Shown: piece after piece, positions 10,533-25,082 of the stretch
Layout: every line of letters begins with the position of its first letter
Numbering within the stretch: position 1 is the stretch's first letter
Program-made: the position numbers and the translations under genes
Assembly (NCBI GenBank): GCA_904063045.1
Contig: CAJFCJ010000008.1
Span: forward strand, 620,001 to 684,000
From: Dimorphilus gyrociliatus
Lineage: Eukaryota; Annelida; Polychaeta; Dinophilidae
Length of the DNA stretch: 64,000 nucleotides
Direction of reading: 5' to 3'
Notes under the pieces: model-generated
What the model was told of the DNA's origin: nothing
What the model saw: the letters and a program-made list of their open reading frames with translations, nothing else
The model's database searches: none

Positions 10533-12189
10533 TTACTTCATTAATATCTTGTAGAAATATTCCAACTGCAATAAAATATGAAAAGATTTGCTTAGTGAAA
10601 AGTTAACTATGCGTTTAATTTAAATTCTGTATATACAGACCTCTAGCAGAGCGTCATCAGCTAGGTCAGTACAGTGGACGGCATTTTGAATTTTATCTTT
10701 TCCAAAGGTTGCTCTAAGGGTTCTTGGTCTGAGATGCCTTGCAATCTCTGGATCGGCTGGTCCTGTAAACTCTCTAAAGGTTTGTTGGGCGTTTTGAGCT
10801 CTTACTTCCAAAACGATACAGGGTCCTGAACAGAATTCGCCAACCATTGCAGCGTACTCTGAAACAACACCTTTGTAGACCTCCAAAAATTCTTCGGCGT
10901 TCGCTTTCTCTATATGAAATATTTGCATTGCAGATATTTCGAATCCTGCACTCTGAATCTTTTCAATAATTGCTCCACTTTGGCCTTCGACTACAGCATG
11001 AGGCTTAATTATACAACAAGTTGCGTCGCAAAAGGTTGCTGTGCTTCGGAAACTATCTCTTCCAGAAGCTGGAAAGAAAAATTCCAATTCCCTTGCAGCA
11101 GATTCTACGCTATCAGATCCATGGCAGGCGTTCATAGTTTGATCTCTACCAAATCTTGCTCTTATGGAAGTAGCAGCCATGGACCGAGCTTCGGCGCTAT
11201 CGGTTGGTCCCATCAGTTGGCGCCATCTAGCGACAGCATCAGAAGCCATAAGTTCCATTACGATTATTTTCCCATTAGACATGTAGTTAATTAAAGTGTT
11301 GAAGAAAGGTTTTGAACGATGCTCAGTGTAGAAAGTTGCCGCTTCATCCTTTGTCAAATTCAACATTTTCAAATTGCAGATTAGAAAGCCATTCTGTTGT
11401 ATCAGATCCATAATGGCGCCAACATTTGAAACAGCGTCAGGTTTTATCATAGCTAAAGTTCTTTCATTTTTGGAGGCGATTTTATTTCTTGTATATCCGT
11501 CACCTAAAATAGAAAAATAGGTCAATATTAGACAACAATATTAAATAGACCCAAAAATCAATTATTTGTGGATCTTTCCTTAAAATAAACATTCTTTAAG
11601 GAATTTCTTTTTATTTATTTAACATATCTAATTCAGAAATAGTTATAATAATTGATGAATTACTATTCTTACCTATGTCAACTATGTTTAACTGTCTTGA
11701 TAGCATGTTTACTGTTGATCCAACGTAAAGATGTTCCATTCTTATGTTATCTGCTTTACATCTTTTCAGAAATACCTTTCTTGTCTTTAGATCAAACATC
11801 TCAACTAAAAAAGCATAATAGTTTGTTTATAGTCGAACGTTAACAAGTCTCTATACGTTCAAAAAATTTGAATAGGTACCGGTATTGTCATTTGGATAAA
11901 ACATCAAATTGAAGGAGCGAACTAAGCATGCTGCGGGATCGTACCATTCCGCTAGAAAGCAAAATCGTTCATCTTGCGTCGACTGCAAAGAGAAGAGAAA
12001 TCAATTTTGAAATTTAAATACTTTCATTTGCAAAAAGATTCAAATCAGTTGGCAAGGAAACTAAATACCTATGGATTCTCTCAAACTACTTATTCAACAG
12101 AAACGATACTTTAACAAATATACTATAATTTAGTCTTATATTTTATTACAATTGAAATTTTGTATTAAATACTTCAATGTACACACCAT
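10533..12189 (-). CDS. NME7: NME7, DM10 plus two nucleoside diphosphate kinase domains
   Basis: Exons (+ coordinates) 10533-10565, 10641-11503, 11673-11804, 11880-11982 and a proposed start exon 12187-12189 that holds only the ATG before a GTGTGT donor. The product is 377 aa, like the human protein (376). The N-terminal DM10 domain (RFCFLAEWYDP, VFLKR) precedes NDK domain A (LAMIKPDA, catalytic His in NACHGSD) and domain B (CCIIKPHAV, GPADPEIARHLRP, catalytic His in NAVHCTD). NME7 is a microtubule-inner protein of axonemal doublets and also associates with the gamma-tubulin ring complex. The C-terminal exon LEYFYKILMK matches the family tail. The ATG-only exon is inferred from frame and from similarity of MSTQDERF to the human start. 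Confidence 0.92.
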
Positions 12190-12297
12190 TTTTTTACAAT
12201 TAAATCCAAAATTGTTGAGCGAAAATACCAGTCTACGGGCAAATAATCGCTGCTATGGTAAACACACTTGACACGCCACCTAGCGTTTGTTCTCAAA

Positions 12298-15200
12298 TCA
12301 ACAACAATAAAAAAATTTATTATAAACATCTTCCGCGCTGCGGCATTCTAAGATATTTTCATGAATGTGTTTTAATTTATTTATAGTAAGTCTCTCTTCT
12401 TCCTCGAGCGTTCCTTCGAAACGAGAATGTTGATACAATTTATTACTTAAATAATAGAGCCAATAAACGTTTGTCTTGGGACGAAACCACTCCCATTCGT
12501 TTTCGTTATGTTCCCTCATCATTCTATATATTTCGAATTGAAGATCGCCTACTCCAGTAAATAACTCTTCGTCCGTTGAAATATCAGAATAGACGTTTTG
12601 CCCATCTAATTTAAAGAAAAGAAACATTAATTTATAAACATAAATAGGCTTATATTCTCAGACTTTAATAAAAAAGTACCTTGAGTCAATCTTGATAACG
12701 TATAATCAATTATTGTAACTTTAATTCCTCTACTAAGAACTGTTATATTATTGTTTTTAAGACGAAATTGTAGATTCTTCTTCCTCTCCTCCCTTACAAG
12801 AACGTTTCCCCAATGTAAATCTCGATGCTCAAATTCTAATCTATCTTCGGCAACTGCTAAGGAAAGAACTGTTTGCTCGAAGATTGCGTAAACCTGCCAT
12901 GCATTTTTGAATATTTTAGATTCCAATGTTTTCCCACTTTCCTCATATTCGAGTACAACGTAATGCTGATCTTCCGGAAATTCATCTATGAAAAAAAACA
13001 TCATAGATATAGTACGATATTTAAATACAATCAATGGAAATTTCAACCTGGACAGTCATTTTCAGTTCCATTAGCATCGGCAAAATTGAGCCATTGTTGT
13101 AAGAATTGCTCAGGATATGGTCCTTGTACAAGGGAAGCCCTATAATAAATTAAAATATTATATTACGTTGTAATATGCTTCAACAGAACATACTTTTTTA
13201 ATTTGCAAAATCCAGGAGTTGAAGAAAATTCATTCATATTATCCAAATTCGACAATTCCCTGATAATCATAATAAAAACATGATATATTAGATATTTATT
13301 TAACTATTTGTAAGTAACGTAATAAGATACCTGGATATAACAATTTCTGCACAAATATCTGTAAATGATTTGGGCAGTTCCCCATTAATCATTTCTGTAC
13401 CAGATACAGGTATAACTTTAATAGCGCTTTTACTCTTTCCTCTTGGTGCCATAAACACTTCACCGTAAACGCCTTCTCCTAATTTAACGCATTCTTTTAA
13501 CATCCTTCGAAAGATTTTCTCTTTTAATTGGAATTACTTTTAAATAAAGAATTCAATAAAGAACTAACCTTTTTGTCATGCATTTATCAAAAGATAGAAC
13601 GTCTTCTTGTTCACAGCATAAAAGCAATTTCTCCTTGTCGCTAATTTCCTCTCCAGCGAGATTTCTAACGGGGCTGAAAACTTCAAATAAACTCAGTGAA
13701 GTTTTATGAGGTGTACAATGCACCGTCAATCTATGAAAACGTTCGCTTAGCTTGCGATGAGAGTGCAAATTCGATTTTAATTCCTGACTTTCATTTGTTA
13801 CTGACTCTTCCGATAAAATAGTTTCGTTTTTATCAAGGCTTTCCACATCTTTTAGAGGAATTGAGGATGCTTTTGATTCGTCTATTTTGTCCACATCTAT
13901 AATGCTTTGACTATTTACAGTTATCTCTGAATCAGTAATACAATTACTGCGAATGGAATTTTCACTTTCGCGAATTCCATAAATATTACCAACAATTTGT
14001 GAAGGTGAAGAAAGGCATTCAGTTAATCTCTGTTGTTTTAATTGGGCCATATAATTCTGATTGAATGACTCATAGTAAGCTTTTATCTTATATTCACTTT
14101 CCGTTAGCTCATCGTTCGACCTGCGTCCGATTTGCATTTCCTCTGGGGGTGTTGAGAAAAGATCCTGTGAACTATTATAACCACCCCGTTCAGGAGATCC
14201 AAAAATGGATAATTCGGCTGTACTTTGTTCAATACTAGTATGAGATATTCCAATATTCGGTTCTGTGATTTGAACTTTAGATTCGTTAATAGGCAAACTT
14301 TGAGAGATATTCGTTTTGGGTATTGGGCTTTTTTGATTTTCTGAATGTGATAAAGAGCCAGCACTCACACTACTGGAGGAAGAGGAAGCATTAGATTCTT
14401 TCATTACAGACAGTTTTAGTTCACTTTTATTCTCAGATTTTGAAGACTCTAAAGATATTCCTGTTCCGTGTGGCGAGCAGCTGAGAAATTTTGAAGTATC
14501 TTCAGATGAAGTTTTAGACGATGAAGTACCAGCCTTATCTAACGAACTCAGCTTATTGTCAGTTTTCGGCTTTTCGTCATTAGGTGAGTTATTCGCATTC
14601 TTTGACAAGTTTATAACAGGATCGTCAAAAACTTCTCCTCTATAAATTTCCTCTTCGTCATACTCTATTATTGATATATTCACCTCTTCTTGATCATCCT
14701 CTCTTTTGAACAAAGTGCGATCGTTAACTGGTGTACTACAAGTTAACGTACTTGAAATGGATTCTAATTCAATTCGTCGCGCTTGAGTAAGTGAAGCATT
14801 TATTGGAGCTGGCGAGCAGCGATAATCGCAGGAAGTATTAGTGTTCGGCTTTGGCGGTTCATACGATTCAATGTTTAAGCTATAGCTATCGAATTCACTA
14901 AAGTTTATAACTGGCTCCTTAGGAGGTGAAACAGGCTTTTGTTTTTCGGCAATATTTTTCACGGGACCAGTCTTTTTTGTTTGTTTCCTATTTGTTGATT
15001 TTCTTCCTTTTTTCTTTGGCTAATAAACAATTATTGTTGTTTATAATATATTATGCGTATATTTATAAAACAAATACCTTTGATTCTTTCGGCTTAAAGG
15101 CAAATAAGCTATCCTCGCTTGATTGGCTTGCACATTTATTAATATTGACAGAAGACCAGTTCACTGACTATAGTTGACAAAAATCAATGTTCAAAGACTT

Positions 15201-15499
15201 TTAGCTCCTAAAGTTAGACTTACGTTGCTACTGGAAGTATTTTCTTTTTCTGAACAACTGGAACATGTCGTACAATTTGAAGGCCAAGCTGGTTTAACTT
15301 TACCTGAAGCAATTCTTGTAGACTTTCTTATCCCTTCTTTTCTCTGAATTAAACTTTTTGAATCTCCATCGTCAGTTTTAATAAACGATTCGCTGGTATC
15401 ACTGAAAACCGGTTGTTTACAGGATATGCGTTCACTTATAATCCGGTGCCGATTAGTTTTCAAACTAAATGTATTAAAACCGTTATACTGTTTTCTCAT
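12298..15499 (-). CDS. HASPIN: Haspin histone H3 Thr3 kinase
   Basis: Exons (+ coordinates) 12298-12605, 12680-12985, 13048-13139, 13194-13259, 13331-13504, 13569-15019, 15078-15167, 15224-15499; about 920 aa. The atypical kinase fills the C-terminal part. It has glycine loop KLGEGVYGEVF, AIKVIPV with the lysine, catalytic loop FEHRDLHWGN, and the haspin-specific IDYTLSRL in place of DFG. The terminal DEELFTGVGDLQFEIYRMM segment is a family hallmark. Haspin phosphorylates histone H3 Thr3 at mitotic centromeres to recruit the chromosomal passenger complex. The long N-terminal region (mostly one 1.45 kb exon) is Ser/Glu-rich and disordered, with a basic KKKGRKSTNRKQTKK patch. The start at 15499 is the first ATG of the exon; a further upstream exon is possible because an acceptor-like CAG lies just 5' of it. 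Confidence 0.92.
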
Positions 15500-15878
15500 C
15501 TCCTCTTCTCTCCTGGTAGCAGAATTATTTGATATTTGATTGAACAAACACCAACAATAGGTAACGGAAAAAAAGAATTACACGAAAAGAGGAGAATTAT
15601 TTGATTATTAGAAAAATATCGTCTTTTCTTTATCTAATAATAAGTGTAAGGTTTTTAAAAATATTACTTTGTGTCATAAGTAAATAGATATTTAATTCTG
15701 CTAAAATTATTCCTTATCAGCGATTGTTGTAATTTTTACATTTGAAATTCGCGTACCGTAATTCGCCTAATCGATTCTCTAATTCGATTCTTCAAATCGA
15801 TCGATTAATCGACAATTTAAATAATATAGAGAGTATACTGTATTTTTAAGGTGTACACACTAATGAATTTTTCACTGA
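15500..15878. other. Intergenic region between haspin and the RIG-I-like receptor
   Basis: Haspin 5' flank and receptor 3' UTR. It contains several ATCGATT/TCGATT half-repeats around 15770-15810 that could form short hairpins. No exon seen. Confidence 0.35.
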
Positions 15879-18800
15879 TTAATCTAAGTTATTTGATCCT
15901 TTCAAGATGTTTAATTCTTCGAGTTTTAAATCTGGTATCGTAATACCAGTTTGCTTCCAAGCTTTACAATGGGGTTTTCTTACAAACGTGGTGGTAGAAA
16001 TATCATTAATGACGAATGGATCGACCTTTAAAACCGGTAATTCAATGCCTTCGTGGTTTATCAGAACACCCCAATTTGCTTCGCATTCTTTACAATGAAT
16101 TTTACCAATTCTGTGTATATTCCCTCTAGTGTTTTCCTTACGAGGATGTTCTTTTAAAACGTACTACGAAGATATAAAGATATGTAATAATATTTAAATA
16201 ATTATTTGAAATCAAACTTACTCTTGTTTCGAAATCTCTTAATAATATAACTCGATGACTATTTCCTACAAGCCTCAAATCGGATGATAAACAGGCGATA
16301 CTCTCGCATTTAATACATCGAAATTCATATACTTTTTCATCTGGTGTGATTATTGCATTTGATTGAAAACGTTTTAGTTTACGGTCCGTATTCATTCTAT
16401 TTTGAACTTTAGGGATTTTTATCCCAAATTCGTATTTTCCTTCTTCCGTTGCTAAATGATCAATGCACTTTTTGAGGAATTTCTCTCTCATCATGTTAAT
16501 TTTTTCCTTTTGATAATTATTGTTCGTTGTTGATGTAATCAAAAAGTATTTAGAATTTGCAGCTCTACCTCTTCCTCTTCTTTGTATCATCGCTTTCATT
16601 TCACTAACGTGTTCATAGGTAATAACCAAACCGCATTTTGATATGTCTAAACCCTCTTCACCGACTGAAGACGAAACCAATACTTTATGTCTTCCCTCTT
16701 TGAAATACCTCAAAACATCTTCTTGTTGTTTATGCGACATTCCCAGATCTGAAGATTTAGATCCTACAAGTTTGTTTGCATTCAAGTGGGATAATTGTTG
16801 ATCTTCATTTATCCATGTTACCAAAAAATCAATTACAATTCGAGTTTTTGCAAAGATTATACTTCTTTCACAACGGTTAGTTCTAAGAACTTCCTTCAGT
16901 TTTAGCAGTTTTGGATTTAAGTTTTTGGGATCTTCTGCAATAGTTTCTAACTCTAGAAGAGAGTTTTGAAAATCTGCTATCCACTGCTTTTCACTTTCAG
17001 ATTTCTTTAAGTCCTGCGATAAAAGTTCTTTTTTCAGATATGCAAGACAATCTTTTGGATTGAGGTCACGATGCATCAGCAGTGCTGTATTATAATGCTA
17101 TAGGAGTATAAAAGGATTAACGTAATTCTTGAATGATATGCCACATAGTATTTAATGTTACATACAGAAAGGAATATCTTTGCTGTATAATAAAATTCCC
17201 TTATTTCCACATCTCTTATACGACTAATTGTAGACATTGAAGTGCCTATCCAACTCGTATAAATATCGGATCCTTTTTCTGATGGAAAATTAGCTAGGCT
17301 AGAGAGATCGTGCTGAAACTGACTATTCCTACTTGAATCTATTTAAAAAAGTGTACATTTAGGAAAATCACAACTGTTACTATTTGAAAATTACTTCTCT
17401 TCTCATTCCAAAGATTTTCAATGCCTGTCATCAACTCTTTAATTATATCACCAAAAGAATCTATCTCTCTCGGTGGTACATCTAAAATATCTTCAGTAAC
17501 ATTGTTGATAAACTGTTTAAATTCGTCTACGTTCTCTCTAATTACAGGGACTTTTTTAATATCTAGGTAAGCGCACAATTCAAATATGGCATCTTTGGCA
17601 TCTGTCATATTTTTAGCCTTTTGTAACGGAGGCGAGGCGGTTAAACCGACGATTTGAGTTGAATGTTCATTGTCGTTCCTTTCTTTTTCTTCATGATATA
17701 TGTCCATAATCTTTGCATAGGGATGACCTTTTAGGCAGTGGTGACATTCATCGAAAATAATCATAGAGAAATGATCACTCAAACTTATTTTGTTTTCTCG
17801 ATTTCTGCAATTGGCAAATATGGAGAGAGAGAGAGAGACAGTTAATTGATTTGCTTTGAAAATATGAAACAATTAAACTTACGTTAAATCGTTAAGTAAC
17901 ATTTGAGGAGTAGTAATAAGAATTTTATTTTCAAGAGAATTTGTAACTGTTAGGCTATCAGCCTTTGATCCATGAAAAGCTTACGAGATAGCAAACGATG
18001 GGTTATCTTTCGAAAAAGAATATACTATCAACCAAGGCACTCACCTGCAATAGAGGTTGAATATTCATGAAGAAACTTTTTAAATTCCCTCTCATGTTGA
18101 TCAACTAGGGCTACTGTTGAAGCAACAACTACAACAGTATTCTCTATTGGATCCTGATCCAAATGTTCTTTTACAATATACATTGCTATGTGAGTTTTTC
18201 CGGTTCCAGTTGGAGCAACTATTAGGGTATTGAAACCTTGTAAGGCAGTTTCAGCGTATTCCTTTTGATAATTTCGAAGAACTAAGCTCTCTCTTTCCAC
18301 AATAATCTCCTCAGATTTTCGTGTAATAGGTATGTTAGAATCAGTCGTTTCAGTGATGACGGTTTGACAATCACTCGAAATGTTAATATCTTTTTTTTCT
18401 TCAATGACATCTTCAATTTTTTCAATAGGTACTCTGCTTTCTCCGTCTGTTTCAGCTGACTGAGGAATATTCAAATCCATCGTCTCTGCCTCTTCTGCTT
18501 GTGTTTTGCAATGTCTTTTTGTAGGTGACGCACCCTCTAGCATAGGCTCATCAGACTGTTCTTCATATTCCCCAAGTATAGCAATAGGTTCATCGTCATC
18601 AATAGTTTTGTAACTTCCCACTCTCTGTTCATCCTCTACAAGTTAAATAAATTATATTGGTTAAATAATTCGCTAATAAGATTGGGATTACCGGGAGAGG
18701 ATTGTCCAAACTGCGTATCAACAACAACATTATATGTATCCTTCATTTCTTCTAAGGTTTCTGTAATAAGAATTTAAAGATAGTTCAAGATAAATATCAA

Positions 18801-19640
18801 TAATAAATTGTTTGAAACATCACTTGGGTGAATAAGGGCGGGATCTATTTGTCTTAATATGTCCAAATGTTTTAACTCTTTCAAAGCATAACAAAAATAT
18901 GGTATCCAATTAAAATTACATTTCATTTGGATTTGTTGTAGGAAAAAAGCAAGTTTTACACCTCTACTGCCAGGACGATTTGGACTTATATTTGAAAAAA
19001 TTTCATCATCTAAAAATCTTATTTCTGGTGGCTTTTCAAGTACTTTCATCTTAAGCACTAATTGATGAATATCTATAACAGTATCAATAACGATCATTCC
19101 TCTAAACAAGTTAAAAAATTTGATCGAGTCTTTATAAGATTTCGACGTTTTATCATTATTCAGCAATGTAAGGGTATATCTCTCTCCTAATTAAATAAAG
19201 ATTATTTGAATATAAATATGTCAAGAATAAATGTACTGTACCGTGTATGGAAAGAGCATCTTCTAGTGTATAGAACCAACGTTTATTTAAATGATCATCT
19301 TTCAATTCCTTAGAAAGTATCAAGTCCATTAAATTTTTCGAAGCTATTGTTGGTCCTCCGTACATCAACGAGGATAGAATTTCATGACTCTCGCAATCTG
19401 TTGAATTAACAGATAGTTAATCAATCAAATGATAAATTTACTTATAAACTCCACCTGAAAAGTCTAAATGCGGTTGCAAATATAGTAGTATATCGATAGG
19501 TCTCAGAAATAGGCTACAAACAGAATTACCGTTAAACAGGCGAAGAATAAAGAAACGTTAGCAATCACTTACAATTCACTTTGAAGACAATTTCTTACAT
19601 AATCTTTCATATCTAAATTCATTTCTTCCCTTGTTGACAT
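15879..19640 (-). CDS. RIG-I-like receptor: tandem CARD-like domains, DECH helicase, zinc-binding CTD
   Basis: Eleven exons (+ coordinates) 15879-16163, 16222-17097, 17166-17338, 17395-17804, 17883-17979, 18045-18635, 18692-18760, 18824-19186, 19242-19397, 19455-19513, 19573-19640; 1048 aa. Residues 1-95 and about 95-215 look like two death-fold/CARD modules. After an acidic linker come the Q region LRNYQKEYAE, Walker A APTGTGKTH (about 378-386), DECHH box, LTASPP and motif VI QRRGRGRA (about 834-841). A RIG-I-type CTD with four zinc cysteines follows (CIKC and CKEC). The helicase and CTD resemble RIG-I/MDA5, cytosolic sensors of viral double-stranded RNA that signal through CARDs. No key motif is missing. 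Assignment to RIG-I versus MDA5 needs a tree. Confidence 0.9.
17823..17838. repeat. GA dinucleotide tract in an intron
   Basis: A short GA-repeat run lies between the 17395-17804 and 17883-17979 exons of the RIG-I-like gene, close to the acceptor of the DECH-box exon (on the minus strand it reads as a TC tract and serves as polypyrimidine). Confidence 0.7.
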
Positions 19641-20200
19641 CTCTATACAGTAAGTTGCAACTATATAGTTCAATTGAATGAAACTCCTAGTTTCAGTTTC
19701 GTTTAATCGAAAATAATTCCGTTGAAAAAATGAGTATCCTGATATTTCTATACGTACTATGTCTACAGTATGGAATAGTTTTTGTTTGTCTTAAAAAATT
19801 CATATTTGTATTTATTATTTCAAAATTTTTGAGGAAAAAAACAAAAAAAAGTAATAAATTGATATCATAAAAAATTAATTTAATAACATAAATAGAATGC
19901 AATATAAATATTACAAGTTTGTTTTTTGTTGATTGTTCGATTATAAATTCTTCAATTAGAAATTATTTTTATCGCACCATTTGAAATATCTAAGATCAGT
20001 AAATAATCTAGTAAGTAGAAAGGGAAAAAAGAGAGATAAAGAAGATATTCAACAACGATATGCAAGAAAGAAATTAAATAGTTGCACTAAAATGACTTTG
20101 AACAACTTAGGATGACAAAAAGGTTAATCACAAGAATCTGGAACGAAAGATTACATATATAAATATATATATACTGTATATATTATTGTAAAATGTTCAA
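19641..20200. other. Intergenic region between the RIG-I-like receptor and PAK
   Basis: Receptor 5' flank and PAK 3' UTR, AT-rich, with a TATATA-type run near 20155-20180. No exon recognised. A GTTTCAGTTTCG sequence near 19692-19703 resembles an interferon-response element half, but one copy is weak evidence. Confidence 0.35.
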
Positions 20201-22958
<2,758 letters not shown>

Positions 22959-23669
22959 CCTTCTCCGTTAACCAATACAATAGCGAATGTCTGTGTTTCC
23001 TGTTTAAAAAAAAGTTTATGACTAAGAAATCAATAGGACGCGATTAAATATGTATTTAACTTAAGATAAAACAAACTGTTGTTATATAATATATTGATGT
23101 CGCAGATGAACAAATAAATAGCTACAATCATCGTCTTTGAGTAATCGATGCTCTAACAAAGAGGAGCATCGGCCTGAACGATAAAACACAGTTATTTTAT
23201 GTTACAAACCTAAAACAGCTTTCCAATTAACCTCACAACGAATTTACTCAAAGAATATTCTTGGTAAAGACAGACAGTGGCTAGAAATCCTGCATTGTCA
23301 AGAAAAAGAAGAAATTGCTCATTCAATCATCACCAAGATTACTTTATACAATACGAAGTATGGTTACGAGTCCCGCAACGGTGAATAAATAATGATTGAT
23401 AGCGCGTTAATAATAATTAGAAAAAGTAAATGTTACATTGCAGTTGATTACTAGCTTAACAATTAAATACTTTAAAATATAGTATTTTAAATTTTTTGCA
23501 AACTTAATGTTAAAACGAGTTAAGTAAGTCATATTAGTAATCTATGAGTCACTCTTACATATTCGAAGCAAATCTATTTCGGGAACACGTATCCTTATCT
23601 ACTTCGTTCTTTCGCGCGGAATTTTAAAATCGAACATAGCATGTGCTTAGCTATAGGGGGGAAAACTAT
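22959..23669. other. Divergent intergenic region between PAK and THG1
   Basis: Contains both promoters. No exon is recognised. PAK 5' UTR exons could lie here; a TTTCCTGTTT run follows the ATG on its upstream side. THG1 starts at 23670. Confidence 0.4.
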
Positions 23670-24830
23670 ATGGTCCTCAAATTGATTGCTGCTGTTACGC
23701 CTGTATTTCGTCATATTCATTCAACAAAAATGGCGAAAAGTAGATTTGAATATGTGAAAAAGTTTGAAATGGAAGATAAACTCTTGTTGAACTCTTGGAT
23801 AGTACTGAGAATCGATGGGAAGGGTTTCCATAAATTTTCTGACAAACATAATTTCGAGAAACCTAATGATATAAAAGCTCTTAATCTAATGAATAAGTGT
23901 GCTAAACGTGTTATACAAGATTTTAACGAGATAATTCTGGCTTACGGGCAAAGTGATGAATATAGCTTTATTTTTAGAAGAGATACAAAATGTTATAATA
24001 GACGACAAGCAAAAATCCTTACAAATGTAGTAAGTTTGTTTACATCAAGCTACGTGTTCTACTGGAAAGAATTCATGACAACAGAACTATTGTACGCTCC
24101 TTCATTTGATGGAAGAATAACTCTATATCCAACTGATAAAAATCTGATAGATTATGTTTCTTGGAGGCAAGCAGACTGCCATATCAATAATTTGTACAAC
24201 ACCTGTTTTTGGAAACTTGTTCAAACTGGTGGATTAAGTCCAAAAGAAGCTGAAGAAACCTTAAGGGTTAGTTGTATTCGTATAAACAATTTCGTTGTAT
24301 TCAATTACAATCAAACAGCAAAGTTAGCATCTAATCAGAAATTCAGAATATGAATATTTCTACATGGTTTTTATTTTTATAGTATTTATAATGACCTTTA
24401 AAAACATACTGCTGTACTGAGTACTTCATAAATACCGCACAGCTATCTCTTTTTCCCTCCCCCTCTCTCTCTCTCTCTCTCTCAAGACGTAGTTTACGTT
24501 TCGTTGTAGGCATTAATACAAGAGTTATTTTAGGGCAACAAGCATAAAAATTTTATTACTTAATTGGTAAAATAAATTTTTCTTGTAATAAAACTTATTA
24601 TTTTACAACCGATTTCTTTGATTAATATTCTCTCCTTTCTTTAGGGAACTGTTTCCAAGGACAAAAATGAATTACTCTTCTCCAGATTTGGCATTAATTA
24701 TAATAATGTAGAAGAAATTTACAAAAAGGGATCAATATTGATTAATCAACCAGGAAAAGAAATTGAAACACTCCATTGTGATGCAATTAAAGAACAATTT
24801 TGGAATGAACATTCGTTTATTCTATCTTAA
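23670..24830 (+). CDS. THG1L: tRNA-His guanylyltransferase
   Basis: Exons 23670-24266 and 24645-24830 encode 260 aa. THG1 adds the extra G at position -1 of tRNA-His by 3'-5' polymerisation, needed for recognition by histidyl-tRNA synthetase. Visible motifs are MAKSRFEYVKKFE, the first metal-binding IVLRIDGKGFHKFSD and the second YGQSDEYSF, then SLFTS, APSFDGR and a C-terminal HCDAIKEQFWNEH. The basic N-terminus ahead of MAKSRFEYV could act as a mitochondrial targeting peptide, as in human THG1L; an internal start at that methionine would give a cytosolic form. A GTG-initiated upstream extension is rejected in favour of the ATG. The 378-base intron contains a CT microsatellite. A tRNA-His gene lies about 20 kb away. 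Confidence 0.95.
24463..24483. repeat. CT microsatellite in the THG1 intron
   Basis: About ten CT units within the single THG1 intron. Confidence 0.85.
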
Positions 24831-25082
24831 AATAAGCAATTGATGAAATAAAAGTTAAGATAATGGCCTATTTTAAACTATCTCCCTTAAATTCAATTTC
24901 AACTGTTATTTATTTTATACTTTTGAAGTTAAATATCCCTCAATTGGTCATACTGCCACTATGATCGTCTTTAAGTTTACTCTAAGTTTGTTGACCAATA
25001 CCAGTTATTCCTGAATATTTTGCATAGTTTTATTACAAATATAAAATTTGACGACTTTTTTTACTTTCGTCTATTTATAAAA

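Noticed and set aside
10914-11294. 126-codon plus-strand ORF
   Set aside because: Antisense shadow of the NME7 kinase domains.
14104-14364. 86-codon minus-strand ORF overlapping haspin
   Set aside because: Same strand but another frame inside the long disordered haspin exon, without independent signals.
19692-19703. Interferon-response-like GTTTCAGTTTCG upstream of the RIG-I-like receptor
   Set aside because: Only one imperfect copy, and invertebrates lack classical interferon; kept as a remark in the intergenic entry, not as a regulatory call.
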